NCBI GenBank assembly: GCA_964236105.1
Contig: CAXSBC010000008.1
Span: 62,001-126,000 of the forward strand
DNA: 64,000 nt
Origin: Lichenicola sp964236105
Lineage (GTDB): Bacteria > Pseudomonadota > Alphaproteobacteria > Acetobacterales > Acetobacteraceae
Direction of reading: 5' to 3'
The notes under the pieces are model-generated. The model had not been told where the DNA came from. It worked only from the letters and a program-made list of their open reading frames with translations, and did no database searches. Shown in pieces: positions 25,236-33,432 of this stretch (position 1 is the first letter of the stretch; every line of letters starts with the position of its first letter). The position numbers were made by a program, and so were the translations under genes.

Positions 25236-27272
25236 ATGCCTACGCCGCCTGCATCATCCGAAGCCCCTTCGACGGCATCCAGGACGCGACGGGGACGCCG
25301 CTGGCCGATCGCGCTGGGCATCCTTGTTCTCTGCATCATCGCCCTGATCCTGCTCTGGCAGTGGGACTGGTTCATCCCGCTCGTCGATCGCCAGGCCTCG
25401 GCGGCGCTCGGCCGCAAGGTCACCATCCAGCATCTGCATGTCCGTCTCGGCCGGGTCACCGGCGTGACGGCCGATGGCGTGCGGGTGGAGAATCCCCCCG
25501 GCTTCCCGACCGACCAGCCATTCGCCACCATCGACCATCTGACCGTCGGGATCGGGGTGCTGACCTATATCCGCAGGCACGTGATCGACATCCCGGTGAT
25601 CAACGTGGACCATCCGGTGGTCAACGCGCTGGCGCATCCCGACGGCACCGCGAACTGGTCGCTCAAGAGCAGCGACGCAGCGAGCAAGACCAGTCCCAGC
25701 AAGCCGCCGCGACTCGGCGTCCTGCGCATCGAGGAGGGCAGGGTCCACGTCATCGATCCGAAGCTCAAGACCGACATGACCCTGCTGCTGCACACGGACG
25801 GCGAGACGCAGGCCGATGGCGGACGCCTCCTGGCCACCGCCGCCGGCACCTATGCGCACGCGCCGATCACCGGCCGCTTCATCGGCGGCGCCCTGCTCGC
25901 GCTGCAGGACCGGGCCAAGCCCTATCCGATCGACCTGCACCTGGCCAACGGTCCCACCAGGGTCTCCCTGGTCGGCGATGTCGAGCAGCCGCTGACGTTT
26001 GGCGGCGCACGCCTGAAGCTGGTCTTCGAAGGCCCCGACATGGCCCTGCTGCTTCCCCTGACCGGCGTGCCGATCCCGCACACGCCGCCGTTCAAGGTGA
26101 CCGGCGGCCTCGACTACCAGAAGAGCCGGATCGTCTTCGACAACTTCCGCGGCACCGTCGGCTCCAGCGACCTCGGCGGCCGCATCGCCGTCGATCCGAG
26201 CGGCAAGGTGCCCGACATCCAGGCCGATCTGTTCTCGACGAAGGTCGACCTGAACGACCTGGCAGGCTTCATCGGCGCGACGCCCGGAGATGCCAAGACG
26301 CCGGGTGCTACGACGGCACAGAAGCAGGAGATCGCGAAATCGGCGAGCTCCGGCAACATCCTGCCGGACAAGCCGTTCAGCATGCCCAAGGTGCGCGCGG
26401 CCAACGTGCACCTGACCTACAAGGGCGCCCGCATTGAGGGCCGCTACATCCCGCTCGACAACATCGTGGCGACCCTCGACATCCAGGATGGCCGCATCGC
26501 CCTGCATCCGCTCGATTTCGCGGTCGGCAAAGGCACCATCGCGTCCAACTTCGCTCTCGATCCTGTGGGCGACACGCTGCACACCAAGGCACAGGTCACC
26601 TTCCGCCATGTCGACCTGTCCCGCATCATGCAGGCCACGCACGCCTTCAAGGGCGAGGGCATCATCGGCGGCCAGGCTGACCTGACCACAACCGGAAACA
26701 GCGTGGCCAGCATGCTCGGCAACGGCAGCGGCGGCGTCACCCTGATCATTTCCGGCAACGGCGACATCAGCGCCCTGCTGCACGACATCGCCGGGCTCGA
26801 GGTCGGCAACGCCCTGCTGTCCGCGATCGGCCTGCCGAACCGCGCCGAGCTGCGCTGCTTTGTTGCCGACATGCCGCTCAGGGACGGCATCTTGTCGATG
26901 AAGACCTTCCTGCTGCAGACCAGCGAAGCGCGTTCGATCGGCCGCGGCGATATCGACCTGCGCAACCAGACGATGAACTACTCCCTCACCACGCGATCGA
27001 CGAACTTCAGCGTGGCCTCCCTGCCAGGAGCGATCGACGTCACCGGCAAGCTTGGCAGTCCCACGATCCGGCCGGGTGCTGAGGTGGTGGCGCGCGCCGG
27101 TGCGGCAGCCGCCCTCGGCGTCCTGTTCGTTCCGCTCGCCATCCTGCCGACCATCCAGCTCGGAGTCGGTGAGGGCGCCTGCAAGGAGGCGCTCACCGAA
27201 GCGAAAGCCAACCCGGCCGCGCCCCCGATCACGACGCCCGCAAAAGCCAAGGTCGTGCGGCACCGCCGCTAG
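25236..27272 (+). CDS. AsmA family outer-membrane-biogenesis-type protein
   Basis: 678 residues. One N-terminal membrane anchor (about 24-42, IALGILVLCIIALILLW) follows a basic segment TRRGRR, leaving a large periplasmic domain. The start of that domain (DRQASAALGRKVTIQHLHVRLG) and the repeating beta-rich pattern with a late GNGSGGVTLIISGNGDISALL and LRDGILSMKTFLL block are typical of the AsmA family, now thought to move phospholipids between membranes or to affect outer-membrane assembly. ATG 25236 has CGGAG upstream; earlier in-frame codons lack a site and would add residues before the anchor. The gene appears monocistronic. Substrate and partner are not shown by the sequence. Confidence 0.85.
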   Translation: MPTPPASSEAPSTASRTRRGRRWPIALGILVLCIIALILLWQWDWFIPLVDRQASAALGRKVTIQHLHVRLGRVTGVTADGVRVENPPGFPTDQPFATIDHLTVGIGVLTYIRRHVIDIPVINVDHPVVNALAHPDGTANWSLKSSDAASKTSPSKPPRLGVLRIEEGRVHVIDPKLKTDMTLLLHTDGETQADGGRLLATAAGTYAHAPITGRFIGGALLALQDRAKPYPIDLHLANGPTRVSLVGDVEQPLTFGGARLKLVFEGPDMALLLPLTGVPIPHTPPFKVTGGLDYQKSRIVFDNFRGTVGSSDLGGRIAVDPSGKVPDIQADLFSTKVDLNDLAGFIGATPGDAKTPGATTAQKQEIAKSASSGNILPDKPFSMPKVRAANVHLTYKGARIEGRYIPLDNIVATLDIQDGRIALHPLDFAVGKGTIASNFALDPVGDTLHTKAQVTFRHVDLSRIMQATHAFKGEGIIGGQADLTTTGNSVASMLGNGSGGVTLIISGNGDISALLHDIAGLEVGNALLSAIGLPNRAELRCFVADMPLRDGILSMKTFLLQTSEARSIGRGDIDLRNQTMNYSLTTRSTNFSVASLPGAIDVTGKLGSPTIRPGAEVVARAGAAAALGVLFVPLAILPTIQLGVGEGACKEALTEAKANPAAPPITTPAKAKVVRHRR

Positions 27273-27288
27273 CGGCGTTCGCGAACGC
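27264..27288. repeat. Two overlapping perfect 14-bp palindromes at the asmA-like stop
   Basis: CGCCGCTAGCGGCG at 27264-27277 (containing the TAG stop) and GCGTTCGCGAACGC at 27275-27288 are both exact self-complements sharing three bases. They could form alternative hairpins at the mRNA end or a protein-binding site. No T tract follows. Confidence 0.6.
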
Positions 27289-27446
27289 AAGCCTGCGAGC
27301 CGTGCATGAGGCAGGCGAGACGAAGCGAGGCCAGTCGGAACCGGTTCGGACTGGCCATCGGGACATCTCGCCAGACGTCGGCCCGGCCGGATGGCCCGGC
27401 CACCGGATCTTGCATCGGCCTCCGACCTGCTGATTGTATGGTCCCG

Positions 27447-28736
27447 ATGAAGATCCTGTTCACGTTCGAAAACGTCCTGCCGAGTGCCGAAGCGGACGCA
27501 GAGGTTTTCATATCCACGGCAAGACATCTTGCGCCGTCATTGTCGCAATCCTGGCTCCACGTGCCGGCATCGCGGAGCGCCGATCCCGAGGCGATCGCCG
27601 CGCTGGCCGGCATGCCGGTGGTTCGCGCTCACGCCCCGGTTCGGCCGGCAGCGCTGCGACACATCTTCTGCGGGCTGACCCTCGTGGTTCGCAAGGAGTT
27701 CCGGCAAGCGGATCTCGTCTACACGCGAAACCTGTGGGTGGCGTGGCTGGCGGTGCTGTTCGGTCAGACGGTCGTTTTCGACCATTACCGCCCATGGCCC
27801 GATCAGATCCCGCCGCTGCAGCCCTTGATATACCGGCTGATGTGCAATCGCCGGTTTCTGGTCAATATCTGTCACTCGGACTATACCAGGGGCAAGTATC
27901 GCGAGCTCGGCGTGCCGGAGCGCAAGCTGGTGCGGGTCTGGAACGGCTACGAGCCGCGATCTCTCCAGCCCTTCGTCTCGAGCGAGGTTGCCAAGCGGTC
28001 GATCGGCGTTCCAGGGGGCCGCAAGATCGTGGTCTATACGGGACGCATCAACCACAAGAAGGGGCTCGATCTGGTGGTGGAGGCCGCCAGAAGGCTTGCC
28101 GACATCACGTTCATTCTGGTCGGCTCGTATGGGGACGGCCCGATCGAGACGATGGCGAAGTCCGTTTCCAACATCCGGCTGGTTCCCTGGCAGCCGCCCG
28201 AGACGCTTAGGCAATATATCTTCGCAGCGGACGTCCTGCTGATACCGCCATCCTGGCGGCCATTGGCCGAATACGGCTCGACGGTGCTGCCTTTGAAGCT
28301 CTTCTTCTACATGGCCTCAGGTCGTCCGATCCTTGCGGGGCAGACAGCCGACGTGATGGAGCTTCTGAAACATCAGCAGAATGCCTTCCTCTGCCGCCCG
28401 GACTGCGTGCAATCGCTGGTCGCGGGCCTCGAGGCGCTGACGAGCGACACCAGGCTTGCCTCCCGTCTGGCCGCCCAGGCGCTGTCGGACAGCCATGATC
28501 TGACCTGGAGCATTCGAGCCCGGAACATCGCCACCGTCATCGGGAACCGGCTGCAGACAGCATCGACGGAGCGCGGGACCGGAGACGGTCTGCAGGCCGG
28601 AGTCTGGATGCGTCGATCGGGACGCTGGCTGGCGCATCTGGTCCGCAGGCGATCGTGGATACTGCCTCCGGACCTCGGTCAGCCCGGAGCAGCCATTGCC
28701 GGGGCTGAAGCGGCAACCCTCTGCCTGCCCCGGTAG
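27447..28736 (+). CDS. GT4-family glycosyltransferase
   Basis: About 429 residues. The N-terminal Rossmann half begins MKILFTFENVLP; the donor-binding half has VVYTGRINHKKGLDLVVEAAR, FILVGSYGDGP and LPLKLFFYMASGRPILA, matching GT4 (glycosyl transferase group 1). The usual EX7E acidic residues are less clear than in the other GT4 genes of the window. ATG 27447 gives the conserved start; ATG 27438 three codons earlier is possible. No strong ribosome site precedes either. The final 58 bases overlap the convergent radical SAM gene, an unusually long tail-to-tail overlap. Confidence 0.8.
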   Translation: MKILFTFENVLPSAEADAEVFISTARHLAPSLSQSWLHVPASRSADPEAIAALAGMPVVRAHAPVRPAALRHIFCGLTLVVRKEFRQADLVYTRNLWVAWLAVLFGQTVVFDHYRPWPDQIPPLQPLIYRLMCNRRFLVNICHSDYTRGKYRELGVPERKLVRVWNGYEPRSLQPFVSSEVAKRSIGVPGGRKIVVYTGRINHKKGLDLVVEAARRLADITFILVGSYGDGPIETMAKSVSNIRLVPWQPPETLRQYIFAADVLLIPPSWRPLAEYGSTVLPLKLFFYMASGRPILAGQTADVMELLKHQQNAFLCRPDCVQSLVAGLEALTSDTRLASRLAAQALSDSHDLTWSIRARNIATVIGNRLQTASTERGTGDGLQAGVWMRRSGRWLAHLVRRRSWILPPDLGQPGAAIAGAEAATLCLPR

Positions 28737-29680
28737 CGGTCGAACATGCTCATCTGGTGCACGCAGCTCAGCGTGCAGGTCGGGCTGCAGGATTTCGGCG
28801 TGTTGTACTGACGCCGGATCTGCTTGCGCCCGTATTCCAGCAACGGGATCCCGGGATATCCGCGCTGCTGGGAACACCAGTGCACCTTGCCGTCCTCGGC
28901 AACATACAGGTAGCGCGCGCCTGCGCGGCACTTCCAGTCGTTCGGCTGACCGCGCATCAGGTTCTTCTGGAACAACCAGTAGTTCAGGCCATGGACGATC
29001 GAGGGAGAGATCTTCGTGACCCGATCATAGGCCTGCATCTGTACCGGACTGAGGGGCTTGAGAAGACCGGTATGGTCATGGAGAACGCCGACCGAGTGCT
29101 GCAGCCCGTACTTCGCCGCGGTTTCTGCCACGGTGACCACGTCTTGCGTGCGTTCGTCGCTCACCCCCAGAACCGAGTTCACGTTCACCTTGAAGCGGGC
29201 ATGCCGGGCCAGCAGCGCCAGCTTGCCCTCCACCGAACTCAGGCTCTTCATCGACACCTCGTCCGGCCGGAGATTGTCGATGCTGATCTGCATGCCTTGC
29301 AGATCGGCCGCGTTGAGCCGATCGATCCAGTCCCGGGAGAGACGGAAGCCGTTGGTGATCATGGTCACGATCATGCCGTGATTGCGGGCTGCCCGGATCA
29401 GCGTGTCGAGGTCCGGATGCAGAAGCGGCTCACCGCCGGTGAAGGTGATCGATGCCGTCTTCAGGGCGGCGAGATGATCGATCGAGGCAAGAAGATTCTG
29501 CGTCGGAACCGGCGGCGACACAGCGTCGTATTCGTTGCAATACCCGCAAGCGAGATTGCAGCGACGCGTGACCACGACCTGAGCCAGAAGCGGATTGTAT
29601 CGTGAGCCGGCGACCCGGGTCAGAAACCGTGCCCCCGATGCGAGGCTTCGAAGCCGGCGGGCTATGGACGTGTTCTTCAT
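28679..29680 (-). CDS. Radical SAM protein with SPASM-like C-terminal cysteines
   Basis: 333 residues. The radical SAM cluster ligands are Cys41, Cys45 and Cys48 in RRCNLACGYCNEY, followed by TFTGGEPLLHPDLDTLI and SIDNLRPDE. The C-terminal third has a second cysteine set (WKCRAGARYLYV, VHWCSQQRG, SCSPTCTLSC) like the auxiliary-cluster regions of SPASM/twitch proteins, which modify peptides or small metabolites. It is not close enough to a named enzyme for me to assign a reaction. ATG 29680 starts just before the conserved part; an in-frame ATG at 29744 is possible. It faces a GT4 gene and overlaps it by 58 bases. Confidence 0.8.
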   Translation of the reverse strand: MKNTSIARRLRSLASGARFLTRVAGSRYNPLLAQVVVTRRCNLACGYCNEYDAVSPPVPTQNLLASIDHLAALKTASITFTGGEPLLHPDLDTLIRAARNHGMIVTMITNGFRLSRDWIDRLNAADLQGMQISIDNLRPDEVSMKSLSSVEGKLALLARHARFKVNVNSVLGVSDERTQDVVTVAETAAKYGLQHSVGVLHDHTGLLKPLSPVQMQAYDRVTKISPSIVHGLNYWLFQKNLMRGQPNDWKCRAGARYLYVAEDGKVHWCSQQRGYPGIPLLEYGRKQIRRQYNTPKSCSPTCTLSCVHQMSMFDRYRGRQRVAASAPAMAAPG

Positions 29681-30794
29681 CGACGTTACGAGGCAATCCT
29701 GGGACAGAAAAGCGGTCCGTGAGCCGGAATACATATCACCCATGGTTCGGGCTGACAAAGTGCTGGAGCCATTCCTGGTGTTCCGTCCAGGAATCGCGAC
29801 GCCGCACAGGCACAGTAGAAGCCAGCGTTGCAGCCGTCTCCATCCAGCGACATCCTCTCGCCGATCGTGGGACGAGCAGGGTGCCGCAGCCTGGACGACG
29901 CTGCTGCTCGACTGCGCGCGAAAGCGGATCATCGGCCTGGGAGATCGACGAACGACGTCGGGCTGCGGTCCTGGAGATCACGCCGCGTGGCGGCGTTCCG
30001 GTCCTGGTGGACCATGATGCCAGCCAGCGTCAGCCGCGGCGCGACGTGGTCCTGGCAACCCTACAACTCACCCGGCAGGAGTTCTTCCGGTCCGGCCACG
30101 CCCGGTGCGCGATCCGCCCGCGTGGCGCCGGACAGCTTGACCAGGCTGGCCCGGCGGTCGACGGCGAGCCGGGCTTCCTGCGCCTTGGCAGCCTCGATCG
30201 GCCAAGGGCCGGGTGGCCCGCGGATGCGGTTGACAGGGGCAGCCGGACCAGCAAGGCTGCCCGCAATCGCACATGGACTCGTGCTCAACCGTCGCATGAT
30301 GTGAAGACGCGGGGACCGGCGATTGCACCCTCTAGCTTCCGCGGTCGTCATCGCTGTGGTCTTTGTAGTGGTTGCCGGAGCCCTGGCTGCCTTCCTGTTT
30401 CCCTCCATGTTCGGGCTTCATCACGGCCTGACCAGCATCACCGCTGGCGCGCCATAGGCCGAACCCGGGCCATGGCCTGCTGCATGACGATGCGACTGGC
30501 GCTCCAGCGCGTTCGAGCCTGCTTGCGCAATGAACGACCGCTTGTGCTTCATCGTCGGCGGTTGGCAGGCCAACATCGCGGTTCGGACGGCTGGCGGATG
30601 AACATCGATGCCGATCGTCGCCAGCGTCCGCTGCCGGCGCTTCCATCCGCTGTCGGCAGCCGATGACCGTCACGGGCTCTGCCCGGTCTGGTCCCGGCTC
30701 TGGATCGGTCAGGCCGCCTCCCTTACACTCCGTCGACTGCGGACGGCTTTGCTCGGTTTGATCCGCTCATCTGCTTTTTGTGGAGTGCCGCCAC
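29681..30794. other. Gene-poor region of about 1.1 kb
   Basis: No frame has a recognisable domain, and codon-position GC bias looks inconsistent along the stretch. It may be decayed coding DNA. Two very short frames around 30323-30457 (one per strand) are the only candidates worth naming. The promoter of the small exported-protein gene must lie near its right end. Confidence 0.5.
30332..30421 (-). CDS. Possible 29-residue hydrophilic small protein
   Basis: A small frame from ATG 30421 encoding a Gly/Ser/His/Asp-rich peptide (MKPEHGGKQEG...YKDHSDDDRGS). CAGG lies about five bases upstream. Composition resembles small stress-type hydrophilic proteins rather than GC-driven random translation. 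The opposite strand has a 44-residue hydrophobic frame (30323-30457, TTG start); at most one of the two is likely to be real. Confidence 0.2.
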   Translation of the reverse strand: MKPEHGGKQEGSQGSGNHYKDHSDDDRGS

Positions 30795-31121
30795 ATGCGA
30801 CAGCTGATCCTGTGTGCCGCCCTGGCTGTCACGAGCATGTCAGGTGGCGCTCGTGCCGACACGCTGGACACGCTCAATGCGTTTCAGGTCGCAACAAGAC
30901 ATCTGGACGTCTGTTTCGACCAGAATTTCGAGCCAGGGCGGGACAAGTCGAGTGACAAGGGCCTGTCGAAACGGCGGCTCCTCGACGCCTGTTCAACACA
31001 ATGGGACACTGCCTCGCAGGCATGTCATGTCAATAGCGGAAAGCCTCTGCAGGATTGCCGGAAGCAGACCGGCGCGCTTGCCGACGACTATCTGAGTCTG
31101 AAGGACGCTGGCGTGCAGTAG
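30795..31121 (+). CDS. Small periplasmic protein with four cysteines, unknown function
   Basis: 108 residues from ATG 30795, which has GGAG nine bases upstream. A signal peptide is evident (RQLILCAALAVTSMSGG, cleavage near ARA-DT). The mature domain has four cysteines (in DVCFDQ, LDACS, QACHV and QDCRK), suggesting two disulfides, and is helical and charged. I do not recognise a family. It stands alone between a gene-poor region and a convergent lipoprotein gene. Confidence 0.65.
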   Translation: MRQLILCAALAVTSMSGGARADTLDTLNAFQVATRHLDVCFDQNFEPGRDKSSDKGLSKRRLLDACSTQWDTASQACHVNSGKPLQDCRKQTGALADDYLSLKDAGVQ

Positions 31122-31261
31122 CGGCATCATGGTCCCGGGATCGTCTGTCGGATCTCGGCCCGCATCCAGTCCGGTTCCCCGGCAGGCGACCGGAGCATCT
31201 GGCGCCTCGAAGGCGTGGCGATGCCGCGACAGCGCGAGGTGATCTCCCTTCCGCCGCTGCC

Positions 31262-32056
31262 TTAGCGCCGGTCCACCATGCTTTCATGCACCCAGCCCCA
31301 CGGTGCCGTATCGCCGACCTGATACCATCCGCCCGGCGCCGTCGCGAAGATCCGCATGACGGTTCCCTGCGGCACCACCCGGACCGATGCGCCATGCGGC
31401 GCTGCATGGAGGTTCGCATTCTGTCGCATCGTCACGCGTCCGGATGCCGGTGCCTGATCGGGAGCGTCAGCGACAACCGCCGTCGCCAGGGCGGGGCGAG
31501 GCGCGGATGACGTGTTCGCCGCCGGCCGCTGCGCCGTGCCGGAGCCGTGCGACGGGTCGGGAACGGTGTCGGGCAGCGGCGGCAGCGGCGTGACGCTCTG
31601 GAACGGCCCTGACACCGGTCCGCCCTTCTCGTAGCAGTACGTGACCAGTGCCATGTAGACGTGGTCGGCTTCCGCTGTCGTCGTTCCGACATGCTGCTCG
31701 ACCCGATGGGCTGGCAAACCGTCACGAGGTGCCGCGATCACCGAGACGAACGGCACGAAGATGTTTGGATCGTCCCCGAAGGGCGCCACCTGTCCGCACA
31801 CGGCCCACCGTCCCGGAGCCGCCTGGTCGTAGACCTGCACGCCCCTGAACTGCAGTGCGGCACCCTTCGCCGTGTCGGTGCCGATCGCCTGTTCGGCGGC
31901 ACCGCGGATCTGGTCGATCGCCGCAGGGCGCGTCGGGCTGACGCCTTTCTGCTCCTTGCATCCGGTCAGCAGGGCCAGTGTCGCCAGGATGGCGAAGCCT
32001 GGCCGCCTGCGCCGGGTCGCGTCTTTCTCGGTTTGCTTGCGTGTCGGGTCCCGCAT
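31262..32056 (-). CDS. SH3-domain lipoprotein
   Basis: About 264 residues. Start ATG 32056 has GAGG eight bases upstream. After a very basic N-terminus (TRRRRPGF) comes FAILATLALLTGC, a lipobox with the lipidated Cys near residue 33. The central part (about 45-150) has no family I know. A Pro/Ala-rich linker leads to a C-terminal bacterial SH3 domain (about 200-264: VTMRQNANLHAAP, VRVVPQGTVMRIF, GGWYQVGD, WGWVHESMV), which usually binds peptidoglycan or peptides. Probably anchored in the outer membrane facing the periplasm. Confidence 0.75.
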   Translation of the reverse strand: MRDPTRKQTEKDATRRRRPGFAILATLALLTGCKEQKGVSPTRPAAIDQIRGAAEQAIGTDTAKGAALQFRGVQVYDQAAPGRWAVCGQVAPFGDDPNIFVPFVSVIAAPRDGLPAHRVEQHVGTTTAEADHVYMALVTYCYEKGGPVSGPFQSVTPLPPLPDTVPDPSHGSGTAQRPAANTSSAPRPALATAVVADAPDQAPASGRVTMRQNANLHAAPHGASVRVVPQGTVMRIFATAPGGWYQVGDTAPWGWVHESMVDRR

Positions 32057-32333
32057 CCAGTTTTGCCTCACGCTGCAACAGCGTCGCCAGGGCAGCGTAG
32101 TTCGACCCGTTCCTGTCCGTCGTGACGCGTCTGGCTCGGCTCATCCGGGTGATGTTCTGCTGCACGCGAAGGCGCTCCGGAGGCCCGCCCTGCCGATCCC
32201 GGCGGCGCCGTGGCAGTAGGCTTGCGCGGCATCCCGCACCGGATCGGGCGCCGATCGCAGATATCTGCCTGTCCGGCATCACCATCCTGCCATCGACGCA
32301 ACATGTCGCGCGACGCTGGCGTTGGCTGACGCC

Positions 32334-32723
32334 ATGACGAAAGATGTGGAGATGAGCGGGTCCGACGCCACGATCCTGATCGCCGAGGACGAGGTCCTGA
32401 TCCGTGCGCTCATCGTCGATGCGCTGACCGATGCCGGCTATACGGTGATCGAGGCATCCAATGGAAGCGAGGCGCTGGCGCTGCTTGACCGGCCCGATCA
32501 CGTCGCATTGATTGTCACCGACATCAACATGCCGGGCTTGAATGGGATTGACATGGCGCGCGCCGTCCGCAAGGAGAAACCCGACCTGCCGATCCTGTTC
32601 GCAAGCGCGCGCGGCGACCTGCTTGGCCAGAGTGGACTGGCGCGGCCCTACAATGTCATCAGCAAGCCATTCCGCCTCGATGAACTCGTGCGTCGCGTGC
32701 GGGCATTGCTGCAACAGCCCTAG
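32334..32723 (+). CDS. Single-domain response regulator
   Basis: 129 residues, one receiver domain: ILIAEDEVLIR (acidic pocket), phosphoacceptor Asp in IVTDINMPGLNG and Lys in VISKPFRLDELV. No output domain and no kinase gene next to it, so its partner is elsewhere; the kinase at 10718-14314 already has a coupled receiver. ATG 32334 is used; ATG 32352 and TTG 32322 are alternatives. Same strand as gspH, 144 bases upstream of it. Confidence 0.85.
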   Translation: MTKDVEMSGSDATILIAEDEVLIRALIVDALTDAGYTVIEASNGSEALALLDRPDHVALIVTDINMPGLNGIDMARAVRKEKPDLPILFASARGDLLGQSGLARPYNVISKPFRLDELVRRVRALLQQP

Positions 32724-32867
32724 CCGATCTCGATCCCCGCTCGGGGTCGGCGCCGAACCGGCCTGGCCGACGCGAGCAAACATTGTCCTGTCGCGTATCT
32801 CGACGCATGTCCTATCCATGTCTCCTGTGCTGGACGTTGCCTGTCCCCTCCGAGGTGGATTGTATCC

Positions 32868-33359
32868 GTGACAGGAACCGGCTGTCCGGGTGGCCGATGC
32901 CGTGCCGGTCCTGCCTGCCGGTCATCGCGGCATGACATCTTGAGGTTGCGGCGCGGGCTGCGGGAAGGCGGCTTCACCCTGATCGAGATGATCGTCGTGC
33001 TGGTGGTTCTGGCCCTGGCCGGCAGCATCGTGCTGGCGCGTGGCCCGATGCACTCGGCGACGCTCGATCTGCGTGCCGCAGGCCATGCGGTCGCGACAGA
33101 CATGCGTACGGCTCGTGATCGAGCGATCGCCACCGATCGTGATCTCGTATTCACGACCGACCCTGCGCATCGGGATTACGGCATGAAGGACGGACCCCGG
33201 CACGGGCTGTCGGGCCCGGTCGTGCTGGACGGCCCGGCAGTGCCGATCGTGTTCCATCCGGACGGCAGCGCCTCCGGTGGCCTGGTCACGCTGTCGGAGA
33301 ATGATCGTCGGGTCACGATCCTGGTGGACTGGCTGACCGGCCGCGTCAGCATACGATAA
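32868..33359 (+). CDS. gspH: Type II secretion minor pseudopilin GspH
   Basis: 163 residues. The class III leader and methylation region are clear: REGGFTLIEMIVVLVVLALAGSI, with prepilin peptidase expected to cut between the two glycines and a Glu at +5. The rest (LRAAGHAVATDMRTARDRAIAT) fits GspH/FimT. GTG 32868 has AGGTGG nine bases upstream; TTG 32940 would give a more normal 10-residue leader. In related operons gspH directly precedes gspI, but here gspI lies 6.3 kb away behind glycan and protease genes, so the operon seems broken. A 7-bp hairpin follows. Confidence 0.75.
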   Translation: MTGTGCPGGRCRAGPACRSSRHDILRLRRGLREGGFTLIEMIVVLVVLALAGSIVLARGPMHSATLDLRAAGHAVATDMRTARDRAIATDRDLVFTTDPAHRDYGMKDGPRHGLSGPVVLDGPAVPIVFHPDGSASGGLVTLSENDRRVTILVDWLTGRVSIR

Positions 33360-33370
33360 GGCGGATCGGT

Positions 33371-33389
33371 GGAGTGTCCTGAACACTCC
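33371..33389. terminator. Hairpin between convergent gspH and glycosyltransferase gene
   Basis: GGAGTGT, loop CCTGA, ACACTCC: seven perfect pairs located 11 bases after the gspH stop and 43 bases from the convergent stop. No T tract. Confidence 0.4.
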
Positions 33390-33432
33390 CGGCGCGGCTG
33401 GCCCCGCCGCCTGCGCCCGCCTTCATCCTGAC

